From Corylus avellana (taxonomy: Eukaryota > Streptophyta > Magnoliopsida > Fagales > Betulaceae), in contig NC_081546.1 of NCBI RefSeq assembly GCF_901000735.1, positions 21,135,952 through 21,199,951 of the forward strand: a DNA stretch of 64,000 nt, given 5' to 3'. The position numbers and the translations under genes are program-made. Positions within the stretch are counted from its first letter, which is position 1; each line of letters begins with the position of its first letter. Shown one piece after another: positions 44,853 to 55,351 of this stretch. The notes beneath the pieces are model-generated. The model did no database searches and was not told the DNA's origin. It saw only the letters and a list, made by a program, of their open reading frames with translations.

Positions 44853-46615
44853 ATGAATCAAACTGTTAATCTCGTGCCTCAATTTGATGGAACTAACTAT
44901 GGCTATTGGAAGGCACGTATGCAACTTTCTTAAAGTCCATAGAAGTTTGGTTTGTCATTGAATCAGGGTGGACAGCTCTAGCCAAGCCTACTGCCAAATG
45001 GACCCCTCTAGAAAGACAAACGGGCAAGGTAAATGACAAGGCGATGAATGCCTTGAGTGGTGGAGTTTCACAAGGAGAATTTTCCAGAATTTCAACTTGT
45101 GATAATGCCAAAGAAGTGTGGGAGATCCTTGAAACAACATATGAAGGTACGCTTCTTGTTAAGTCCTCTAAACTTCAAATGCTTGTATCTCAATTTGAGT
45201 CTATACACATGCTTGAAGATGAGACCTTTAATGATTATTATGGAAAACTTACTGAAATTTGAAATTCCATGATTAGTCAGGAAAGAAAGTTTCAAACACT
45301 AAGATGGTTAAGAAAATCATGAGGTCTCTTCCTGAGAGGTTTAAAATGAAACTCACTGCCATTGAAGAGAGTAAAGACCTTGAAACAATGAAAATGGCAG
45401 AACTTGTCTCAACCTAAGAAAGACAAATCTCTTGCTCTTAAAATTGTTGAGAAAAGTTTTGATAATTTTTCTGATGAGGATTCTCCAAATGATGAGGAAC
45501 TTGCGTTTATTGCCAAAAGGTATTATAAGTATAAACCTAGAATTCTCCAAAAGTTTGGCAAGCAAAAGCAAGTTGCTCATGAGAGAAAAGATAATGAAGA
45601 CTCTCATGGACCTAAATGTTTTGAATGCTCTGGCTTTGGACACTTGCGCAAGGATTGTGCCAATCTTAAAAATAAAAAAAGAGCTTTCAATGTCATCTTA
45701 AGTGACTTCGATGAGGAAGAAATTGTTTTTAATGGAAATAAAAACTATATGGCTTTTGGTGTCTCTTACGTTTCTGATGATGATTCTGATTTGCAGCTCT
45801 CCTCTGATAGTGAATCTCAAAAGGAAAGAAATCGTCAATCTTCATACAATAATTTGTGTGATAATTTTTCTGTGTTGAGAAAAGAGAACTCAAAAAATTT
45901 GAAGGCCATTGAGTCTCTTAAGCTTGGAAGGGATGAATTGATTCAATCTTTGAATGATGCACATGATATTTGTAATTCTTTGAAATCTAAAAACCATGTG
46001 TTAAATGCTAAAGTTGAATGCCTTCAAAATGAGCTGAATGCTTCTAGCTTTCACTTGAAAAAAATTTCTAGTGTTAAGCTTAATAATATGTTGAATGCTC
46101 AGAAAAATTTTGGTGATAAATCTGGAGTTGGTTTTGATAAAATTGCCGCTAGTTCTTCTAACTTTGCTTATACTTCCAAGACTGTTTTTGTTAAACCAGT
46201 TTATGTAGAAGAACCTTCAATTGAAGTGAATAATGCAGTTGTTCCTACTCCTCAAGGCAAGCAAGGTAAGCCAACTTTTGTTAAGCCTCATGCACCTTAC
46301 TGTAAGCCTAGAGCTATGCATCATCCTAGACATGTACCCTCTCAAAAGTTTGTGCCTACATGTCATCATTATGGAAAGGTTGGTCACATTCAACCCAAGT
46401 GTTTTCATCTTAAGCCCCATGTGCATAAAAATGAGAACTCCTACTCTAGGAAAGATCATGATGGGTTGTTTTCTATGATGGAGAAAGTTCTCTCTAGGTT
46501 AGATGAGAAGGAAAAGAATCAAAATTCTGGACCTAGGATGACCCAATGTTGGGTTAAGAAGGTTGATACTACTCACCCATTGAGGAGGAGTGGTCTTGAG
46601 CTCACCGTCGGTTAG
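44853..46615 (+). pseudogene. Gag of the gag-only Sirevirus-like element
   Basis: The first frame (ATG 44853: PQFDGTNYGYWKARMQ) breaks by a small deletion near 44930; 44906-45262 continues in another frame (EVWFVIESGWT, FSRISTCDNAKEVWEILETTYEG), then another break. The long open block 45404-46615 (403 codons) has a CCHC knuckle (CFECSGFGHLRKDC, residues ~72-85), an acidic region, a coiled-coil-like stretch and a second knuckle whose second Cys is Tyr (CHHYGKVGHIQPKC). The frame ends at TAG 46613-46615; nothing resembling protease or pol follows. Confidence 0.8.
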
Positions 46616-47959
46616 GTGAGTCTCTCTCATGCCTAGAATTGCTCTTCTTGCATTGTTTTACTTATCCTAGTGCGTGTTATTTTTGTGTTGTTTTGTTCTG
46701 CATTTTTTTTTTTGGTTTTGCATTTCTGTTTTCATAAATTCTTAATGTTAAAAATATGTTGTTTTTAGGTGCATCCCTCTTGTGTTGTCATATGCACCTT
46801 GATTGTCCATTACTTGCTCATGTATCATTCTTGATTCATTATGTCTTAGAATGTTCCTAGTATGCATGAGATGTTCAGTTGATGTGGACATGCTTTGTGG
46901 TTACCTCAAGCCTAAGCTTATGTGGTACATTTTACTTATGCTTGATCTTTGCACACTCTTAAGCCTAAATTGAGCTATTCTTGACCTTGAATGTGAGTGT
47001 TGCATGGTAACTATTTTTGATGAGGTTTAACTAGTTGTATCTATCAAATTGACCATTTGCTAGTTGAACCTAGAGCTTAAAAATTCTACCATCCCTCCAA
47101 TTGTGGTAAGCACCAAATATTTTGTTTAAAATGACACTTTCTCGAAGAGAGTTTTTTTTGTGAACCAAAAGATCAAAAGATCATATTACAAAGGAATGTT
47201 CACTCGCGTCAAAAACTTGTTCTATGTTTTAAACAAGGGATGTATTGGATGAGAGTGGCTAGGCCCTAATATAATAAGGTTTGACTTTTGATGTGATCTA
47301 CTTGTTCAAACCTCTTCTTTGATGGAGCTTACTCCTCATTTTTGTAAGTTGGTATTTGCTCAATGATTGGCTTATACACACACTCACTCAAGCACTTGTA
47401 AAATGGAACATTTTTCGTTGCTTGTGTAAAACAAGATAATGTCCTTGTCTTGTCAAGTCTCATGTATATTTTGAATATTTGGATATCTTGGATTGTTCCT
47501 TGCTTCTCAAACATGAGTCTTTGATGTGTTTATCTTGTGTGTTGTTGACTTCTTGAGGGGGAGAAACCTTGTTTTATGTCTCTTGTTGTTTTTGTTGTCA
47601 TACCCTAAGGGGAGCTTTGCCCTTACACTTTGATGATCTTCATTGATATCATATTTTGAGGGGGAGTTTTTGTTTTTCTTGCATTGTTGTGCATTGCCCT
47701 TTGGTATCTTTGTATGCTTCATGCTTCTATTTTTTTGTTGATAAGTTCTTGTAAAATTGGACTCTCCCATTCTCCATACGTTTAATGTGTTTGTTAGTAA
47801 GTTCAGGATTGGATGGAGAACTTATTGGTGTCCTTTGTCAATTGTGAAAAAAAAGGGGAGAAATTGTTTATTTGATTTGGGGGAGAAACCTGATTGCCCT
47901 TGCTCTTTGATCGGATCGGGTTAAATATGTTTTGTCACCGAATTGCCAAATGGGGAGTT
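46616..47959 (+). other. 3' non-coding region with multiple purine tracts
   Basis: No coding domain. Purine tracts of the type GAGGGGGAG or GGGGAGAAA lie at about 47555, 47658, 47853, 47877 and 47949, all upstream of the 3' LTR; repeated polypurine tracts are a known Sirevirus hallmark. A minus-strand 61-codon ORF (47329-47514) is discussed under findings. Confidence 0.65.
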
Positions 47960-49258
47960 TGTTGGTATTTTGTGTTGGTCGAATTCGGTTCCAAAAGTGC
48001 TCAAATTTGAAGGTTAGTGTTCACCGATCGAAGACCGATCGAAGTCCGATCGATCGCCTGGCTTAAAGAAGAAAAATGCATGGAGGTCAGTGTTGACCAA
48101 TCGCAGCCCGATCGATCGATCAGTGCATAGAGAAGAATTCCGAAAGAGGTCAGTGTTGGCCAATCAAAGAGCGATCGAAGACCGATCGATCGGTCCATGT
48201 GTGAAGAATTCCTGAAACATGCTCAGTGTTAACCGATCAATCGGTCCCCGGCCAGAATTGTTTAATCTGCCATTCTGAGCTATCTGACTGCCTTGGGTCT
48301 TGTGGATTCCCATTTAAATAATGTTTTATGTTGTATGGGATTTATTTAATGTGGCATGGGCTTGTGGAAGCATGAAGATTCATTTATTTGAGCATGGGCT
48401 CTTTATTCATTGTTTATTTGGAGCATGGGCTTGGCATGAGCACATGGGTGCTTATCAGGGACATATGGCAACTTAAGAGTGGTCCTATAGTGCAGGGGAA
48501 CGCGTTGGAGAAGTTTCCCTCGCGTGTAGAAGTGAATGGAGGGCCAGATCAGCCACGACCAGAAGCGACCGATCGATCGCCCACCCTTGACTGATCGATC
48601 GGTCCCCTGTCTGACAGCTTATATTATTTGTCTTATTGATGCTGTCTTAATCCTTTCTTTTGTGCCTACTTAAGTAAGACTTAGGCACACGATTTTGTTA
48701 AGCAAACCATATGATATTGAGCTGTATATTGAGAGATCTTTAGAGCTTGAGTGTTTGCTTCATTGTGAGCTAAGAGAGATTGTTGTTTATGTGCGTTGGA
48801 GCCATACTCTCTTAGAGTGTTTATGATTTGTATTTGAGAGCTTTACTTGTGTAATCATTTGGGAAGAAGAAGAAGCCTAACCAAAGGAGTTTGGTAAAGG
48901 TTTATCACTGTAGAGAAGATTCGTGAGCATTGGAAGACAAGTGGGTTGCTTGTTGATTCTTATAGAGCCAAGAACTTGCTAGGGTTGTAAGTGTCTCGTG
49001 TCTGTAATCTCTTGAGTAGTTTTCTCTTTGTGATAATCCTAAGTTTGGCTACCTCGGAGAGGTTTTTCCTTGTTGCAAGATTTCCTCTTCTTCACCAAAA
49101 TCATTGTGTTCATTTACTTTAATGCTTTGCTCATTTTGGTGATTGATTGTTTGGTCATTGCATGCTTATTGCCATCTAAGTTTTAATCCCACATTACATT
49201 TGGCAAACACCTATTCACCCCCCCTCTAGGTGTGTTTGGAGTCGTTAATCGTATTTCA
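47960..49258 (+). repeat. 3' LTR of the gag-only element (uninterrupted)
   Basis: 1299 bp and the reference for the split 5' LTR; at 48642-48646 it has the empty site GATGCTGTC into which the inner element inserted in the other LTR. It is rich in CGATCGATCGG words (48020-48245, 48570-48605). Confidence 0.9.
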
Positions 49259-49263
49259 TGAAG

Positions 49264-51460
49264 AAATTGTCCGTCTATCCAACTCATAGTAAATACATGC
49301 GGAAGGTGAAAATGAAAGATCAAAGATATCTAAAAATCATAAAGTATGCAAGAGTTTCCATCAATCATAGGCTTGGAGCTTCTAACCAAATAGTCATTTT
49401 AATCAAATCTGGTACTGCAAAACAAACTTCTGAATTTTTCATTCGAGAAAGTCCTCTTAAAGTAGATAACTTGACAAACCACAGATACTGCATAAGTCTA
49501 AGACTTAGTAAGTAAATCTCATAGTTGATTATGGAATGAGCTCCCATTATAATGTAGAAGTAAATGTGCATGGTCGCAAATATAATAGGTGTTGCCTTTG
49601 CCATTACACCATAAAAGTATAGTTTTGGTTTTTAAAAAGCGTAGGTGTAATCCTACCTACAATTGCTTGTAAGTTTTGATGCAAACAAACTAATGTTATA
49701 ATTAGGCCATAACTATCATGCATGATTTATTCGAGATATTACCCATTCTCAGCAAGGTTGGCTCTGTCCTGCGTGACATGTAATACAATATTGATGCCCC
49801 GAATATTGCATGCTACCATCCATATTACTGAGTCTGACCTCAGATTTCCCACGCTACTAATGATGTACGTTTTGTAGTGACACACCAATCAAATATGTGC
49901 GCTAGTCACAAACATCTATTGGATAAGGCCCATATAAACACACACACATTGGCCAATGAATCAAGTCCATATAGTAAGCTCATGACCATTATATCACACA
50001 TAGTGGTGTATCATGTCATACGATGCATCTTATTAATAAATTAATAAAGAATTTACCCAGTTACATGAAAAGTAATTGTGCTCATAACATACGAGTACTC
50101 AGTCAGTTGACATATCTTACGTTTTTATGGAAAGCCGTCGTAAATATTTACTTACCTCGTACGTCCTCTCAAATCCTCAGACATCTCGAGTTCCTACTAT
50201 CACATAGTTTATCGTTAGACACAATAGTAGAGAACCTATTATAAACACATAGGATCCTAACTGAGAAATCGAACTAGCTAGTAAGTATTTACTTACATGG
50301 TATGCTTTCTCAAATCCTCATACATCTCGAGTTCATGCTATAATGAACATATTTTATTGTTATACACAGTAGTAGAGAACCTTTTATAAGCACATAGTAT
50401 CTTAACTAAGAAGTCAAACTATTTTTCTTTCCTATTTAGTATTTTCTCTTTCTGAGTTCTCTTTTCAATCTTTAATTCTTAATTACGCCCGAAAATCTTA
50501 ATTCTATCCGGCGTCAGAATCATAACTCAAAGAGAGGATTGGACTGACCAAGCATCATTTTGCTATGAACCTAAGCATCATTTGGGGATTGCCCTCTCTT
50601 TTTTGGGAAGAGTGAAAGAGAGAGATTCAAAATAGTTTCATTGTTAAATATTTTCTTGATTTTGCAATATCTTGCTTATTTCAAGGCTTATTTTGTTCAT
50701 GGGAATAGTCAAATTACATAGTCCATTTCAAACATAAATATTGCTATGATCTTGCAAGACTCTTCAATAACCATAGGGGAGAAATAAATATATGCTGTAG
50801 ACATTATAGGATAAAAGAGGCATAACTCTTACATTAATTATAATAAGTTATACAAATTAAAGACTATTTGATCCATCTCACTGTCTTTCCTTTATTCTTA
50901 ATACATATAAAGCACATGTTTAATTTCTCATGTGGTAGAAGAGGAAATCTTGTGGAATTGCATATAATTGTTGCTGTAGCTGTTGTAGAGGTTCATGAAA
51001 CATTCCACGTCTTTCATAAGAGTTCTATAATTGAAACAAATATATTCATAAATTAAATATTGCTTAGAAAAAAAAAATCATATATTAATTATATCCTAAA
51101 TTAGTCCTCTAGGACTAGGCCCTTGCCCAACTTACTTGAAAACAGAGTAAAGGAAAAGATTTATGCTTTGTATGATGAATGGACTATATATATATATATA
51201 CTTTGTGTTCAAATGTTTCTAGCAAGCATCTGCTCAAGACTATTGAAATTTTTAGACTAAGATTTTGAGATGCCAATTTAATCTTCTCCATTTTGAATGT
51301 ATTATTTTTGTGTTAGATTGCACCATCTCATTTTTCTCATTTCCATTCTATCTCTTTTTCAAATTCACCATTAGATTTGTAGGACTTACATGTAAATCCT
51401 ATAAATTCAATAGTGGATTTGAAAAAAATATAGATGGAGACGAAAAAAGAGCATTTCTCT
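49264..51460. other. Decayed repeat DNA with a tandem duplication
   Basis: I see no gene. Positions ~50137-50278 and ~50279-50408 are two imperfect copies sharing TATTTACTTAC, CTCAAATCCTCA, ACATCTCGAGTTC and AGTAGAGAACC. The neighbourhood resembles a decayed LTR. ORFs of 60-85 aa here show no domain. Confidence 0.5.
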
Positions 51461-51463
51461 TTG

Positions 51464-51763
51464 TTATATTGTGGCCTTGAATAATGAGATAGAGAGAAAA
51501 ATAGAGAGAGAGAGAGAGATGAGGCCGGGCTTGTTGCACATGTGCTTACAACAATATTTAATAAGTTGAGTGAAGTATCTAAGCTCGGATCTCTTGAGCT
51601 TGAAGTACAAGGGACATTTCATAGCACAGCAAACCCCTCTTTTTGTGAAAGATGCAAACTTTGATTGGATTGGTGTAGGAGGCTTTTCAGCGTGTGTTGT
51701 TATTAGCAGAATCATTATCAATCCTGCCATCAGTGCGTGTCGTTTTGAGGCTTTCATAGGCAT
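51464..51763 (-). CDS. Small secreted cysteine-rich peptide, hypothetical
   Basis: A 99-codon open frame. The N-terminus (KRHALMAGLIMILLITTHAE) is a strong signal peptide with a likely cleavage near residue 25. The short mature part has six cysteines as two CCX3C motifs (CCAMKC and CCKHMC) about 20 residues apart, a CX3C...CX3C helical-hairpin-like spacing. The last ~20 residues (LISLSLSIFLSISLF) are encoded by a CT-rich microsatellite and make an odd hydrophobic tail, possibly due to a lost stop. A TATA box and a CACGTG element lie upstream. The ATG is the first in frame; a second Met follows at codon 3. I do not recognise the family. Confidence 0.6.
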   Translation of the reverse strand: MPMKASKRHALMAGLIMILLITTHAEKPPTPIQSKFASFTKRGVCCAMKCPLYFKLKRSELRYFTQLIKYCCKHMCNKPGLISLSLSIFLSISLFKATI

Positions 51764-51826
51764 ATTTCACTCACTCTTTAATTTTTTTTTTTTGGTTACA
51801 AGAAAATGGTATACAAATTAACCTCA

Positions 51827-51833
51827 ATTTATA
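51827..51833 (-). promoter_or_regulatory. TATA box of the small peptide gene
   Basis: Minus strand CCTATAAATTG, 64 nt upstream of the ATG. A G-box CACGTG (51857-51862) lies 24 nt further upstream. Confidence 0.55.
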
Positions 51834-51863
51834 GGTCTTGGAGCTCAGCTCACATACACGTGA

Positions 51864-53063
51864 ATACAGTCACAAGAATAACCCTTTGTGCATGTGAGAA
51901 GATTAACTAATTAAGTACTTTGGCCTTTCTCGCTGGTGAATAGGACAAATTACTACAATGAGTTTAATTAAATTCTTGATCATAGAACAAATCAAATCTT
52001 GATGTGTCAATTGAGAACCGACATCGCTAATCACACTCTCGGATCTATTGTGGTGCTTTCAATTTGATGCGTGTTGATTTTTTCCCTTTAAATTTTACGT
52101 GCTCTTCAAGATGGTGAATGGTTTCTCAATTGAGTCTAACTCTTTCAATTATTCATTTTTATTTTTCTTAGGATTGTCACCCTTTTTTTTTTTTTTTTTT
52201 TAAATAGAGATATAACAGGTATATGTAATTCGTTGGTAAAAACTCAAAAGGTATGATCAAATTGCTAAATTACAAAAGAATTGCAATTCATATAGCAAGG
52301 GCTGACATATTACTACAAAAGGATAGCAACCATGATACAATGCATTACTGATACAATATTTATTAGCAGCACTAGCGTGTCACATGCGTTATGTGTGGAT
52401 TTTTTTTAATTATAATTCTTTTTTACCAAAACTTCTTAAAGAAGGACAACAAAAAATTTAAATAATAATACTGAAAAAACTAAACATAGAAAATAAATAT
52501 TATAAATAATTTATTAAATTCATTGAGGAATCAATTAAATTCAAACAAATGTTGATTTCTGCTTTATGGTGACGGTTGGGTGGCGTAAGGAATTAAACCA
52601 AAATTAAACAATAAAAAGCCACCCTAAAACCATTTTATATATTAAATTTTGGTTATTTTTAGGGTTTAGGGTTTAAGGTTTTGTAAAAAATTTAGCTGTC
52701 ACCCTAAAAATACTTTGTTGTCATCAAGTCAATGGGAAATGTATTTGTGAAAATTGTTGATCCAGGAATTTCAAAGGAATATTTATTTATTTTTTAAAAC
52801 AATTGAGTATTCACAATAAATTCTTCAAATAAAAAATTAAATTTAAGAAAAAAAATTCATTTTAAATTTAGAAAATCAGTTTGAGCCCATTCAAGCAATG
52901 AGAATATGGCTAGCTAGTTTGAAACAAAAGGCAGTGATTAGGCGGAGAAGAGAAGGACATTTTGGTTAATCAATTTGCGCACTCCTCAATGAGCTGAAAA
53001 GCCTGCCCATTTGTGATTAATTTTCTTCAATGAAACCGTAGAGTAACTTTTATAGGTCTTCAA
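51864..53063. other. AT-rich intergenic DNA
   Basis: I see no gene. A poly-T run lies at 52183-52201. A short GGGTTTAGGGTTT stretch at ~52660-52680 is too short to be telomeric. Confidence 0.4.
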
Positions 53064-53077
53064 GTCTTGTGGTGGCA

Positions 53078-53196
53078 TTTCCATGAGGTAGTTCAATCAG
53101 TTGGAACTACGCCTAATAAAGTGAGAGTCACTAGTTCGAATCTCTCTCCCCCTCTTATGCGGACATGTTAATAAAAAAAAAAAAGAAAAAAAAAAG
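53078..53196 (+). mobile_element. tRNA-derived SINE with 14-bp target duplication
   Basis: A 119-bp insertion carries RNA polymerase III-type boxes: box A-like TAGTTCAATCAGTTGG (53089-53104) and box B-like AGTTCGAATCTC (53133-53144), and ends in a poly(A) tail (53172-53195, one G). It is bounded by GTCTTGTGGTGGCA at 53064-53077 and again at 53197-53210, a perfect 14-bp duplication. No internal coding. This is an intact short plant SINE. Confidence 0.85.
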
Positions 53197-53210
53197 GTCT
53201 TGTGGTGGCA

Positions 53211-53585
53211 AAATCTACTGCCATGCCAGAAAATCGTCATTTGATTTACACAGAACCAATTGCCATGATAACATTTTGCCAGCTGCAGGAGATCGATACT
53301 TGTGATAAGGCTACTATGACAAACATGCAATGTTTGGCAATGGAATGGAAAAAGGGAGTAAAACAGTACTGTAGTAGATTTGATTGATATGAAAAAAAAA
53401 AAAAGTAAGAATGTTTTGTATAAAAAAGTGAAAAAATTTGTTTTGTAGTGATTTTTTTATTTGAATAATAATAAAAAGTGATTGATGTGATATAAAAAGT
53501 AAGAATGTTGGAGTTTATTTTGAGAATAGTTTTTTTAATTTTTGGGTCCGGTCCGGCTCTTTGCCAAACACAGCCACAGGGATCT
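53211..53585. other. Spacer between SINE and fold-back element
   Basis: The 61-codon ORF at 53202-53387 spans the SINE target-site copy and has no domain I know; I do not call a gene. The rest is A-rich. Confidence 0.4.
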
Positions 53586-54225
53586 GGATCGGATCTGCTT
53601 CAATTGAGGGGATAATTGGAGATTCTCTAATTGTTCATCTAGGCCGCTTATTTTGATCCAATGTATTACAAAATGCCACGTGTCTCACTATAAATTAAAT
53701 AATAAAATACTATTTCATTTTTAAAAAGAAAATAAAAATAAAAATAATAAAAAATTAAAAGTTTTTATAAAATAATATTGGGTGGCATCTGAGCCATAGG
53801 GGTGGCCGAAGCACCCTCATGGTCACAGGGGTGGTTCGGCCACCCCCTAGAACTAAACCCAAAAAATTATTTTTTCTATTTAGCCACAGGGGGTGGCCGA
53901 ACCACCCCCTGTGGCCAGGGGGTGGAGTTGGCCACCCCAACTGGTCTTTGGGGATAGCCGACGCCGGCCCCTATGGCCCCAGGGGGTGGTTCGGCCACCC
54001 TCATGGTTCAGATGGGGTGGCCAGTCACCTCATATTATTTTATAAAACCTTTTTATTTTTTATTATTTTTATTTTTATTTTCTTTTAAAAAATGAAATAG
54101 TATTTATTATTTAATTTATAGTGTGACACGTGGCATTTTGTAGTGTGTTGGATCAAAATAAACGGTTTAGATGGACAATTGGAGAATCTCCAATTATCCC
54201 TTCAATTGGAGGGGATCCGGATCCG
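53586..54225. mobile_element. Fold-back / long-TIR element with GC-rich core, locus 4
   Basis: Arms of ~190 bp are inverted copies: left GGGGATAATTGGAGATTCTC...ATTTTGATCCAATG...AAAATGCCACGTGTC...ATAAATTAAATAATAAAATACTATTTC; right reads the complement in reverse (GAAATAGTATTTATTATTTA...GACACGTGGCATTTT...GGATCAAAAT...GAGAATCTCCAATTATCCC). The core (53775-54045) has about eight GGTGGCCGAACCACCCC-type palindromes. There is no transposase. Length and arms suit a Mutator-type MITE; a target duplication is not clear. Confidence 0.75.
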
Positions 54226-55351
54226 ACAAACAGATCCAATTTGTTTGTAGAACTCTCAGTTTCACATGAACCACATAAGGATAATTCATATGATTTCAAT
54301 TCCACTCTTTAAAGCACTCTTCACAACAAGAGAATGCATCACTTTACAATTCTGATCTGTAACCTACAATCCAAAAAACTAATTAAGTACAGTAAACATA
54401 TGCAAAATTGTAAAAGCTTCTTTCCATATACGATTGACAAGCATATATAAATTAAGTTTCACTGCCACTATAAATTAAATGAAAAACATCCAACTAGAAA
54501 GAAGAAGAGGGCTATGAATTAAAATGGACTTGATACAAAGTAAGATGCACCCATAATATTTACCCCCAACATAAAGGAAATTAGATTAAAAAAATAACAG
54601 CAACGAACTTGATGCCAAAACAACAGCAGGGATAAGAAGTAGCAAACAAGCCCCTGGCAGTTCTGAAATTTTTTTTGGAAGTTGCAATTTCTGAATAGAA
54701 ACAATAAAATTAGTTTTAGTGTACACTACATCTCAATACTGAATTACCCTATCATATTAAACAGCTTTTCATCTCAATTATGAAGGGTTTTCCACTTCAA
54801 ATCCCTATTGCACATCTCTCTATGTATGTTTTTTCTGCTTGTCGTTTAAGGTGTGAGCATAAAGAATCAGTGTATATTGTAGCTCAGTGCTACATATATA
54901 CATACATCTATAACATAATGTATGTGTAGACGCACATTTGTATATTATCATGAAACCATACCCCAGATCAAATTTTTTAGGAAAGGACAGATCTAAAGTA
55001 TTAGAGTCTCAAAACCATTACAGAGAAACCTCAAAACCTGTAAAAATGTAGAAAGGAGAGGACTAGAATAATAAAATTTGACTGGAACTCACAACTTAAT
55101 GTTTTAGAAGAAGAATCACACAAATGATGACAGTGATGAAATGGTACTTGCTCTAATCTGGAAAACCTAAGCAAGCATATTGCATTTCTGGGAGGTAGTG
55201 ACATAAACAAAAAACTGGGTCCAGAAAGACTTCAAGTGTCCACTCTTGCACTCTTGTACAGCCCCTTCTCCCAAAGAGAGGAAACCAACAATAATTAATA
55301 AAACTAGAGGAAATCAAGAAACGCCATAATATCATTGGCCATTACCTCAAC
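54226..55351. other. Intergenic DNA
   Basis: I see no supported gene. Low-coding AT-rich sequence; it could include the 3' flank of the MAK16-like fragment, but the expected last exon was not found. Confidence 0.35.

Larger units (their letters stand above)
33701..49258 (+). mobile_element. Gag-only Sirevirus-like element, outer member of a nest
   Basis: LTRs: 33701-34369 plus 44165-44780 (split by the inner element; ~1285 bp) and 47960-49258 (1299 bp), TGTTGGTATTTTGTG...ATTTTCA. The flanks are TGAAG on both sides (33696-33700 and 49259-49263), an exact 5-bp duplication. A decayed initiator tRNA-Met primer site follows the 5' LTR (~44782-44793) and a purine tract AAATGGGGAGTT precedes the 3' LTR. 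The 3.2-kb interior encodes only gag; no protease, integrase or RT is present. The two LTRs differ by roughly 9% over the first ~285 bp, so it is older than the element inside it. Confidence 0.88.

Noticed and set aside
53202..53387. 61-aa plus-strand ORF after the SINE
   Set aside because: It begins within the SINE target duplication and has no domain or promoter.
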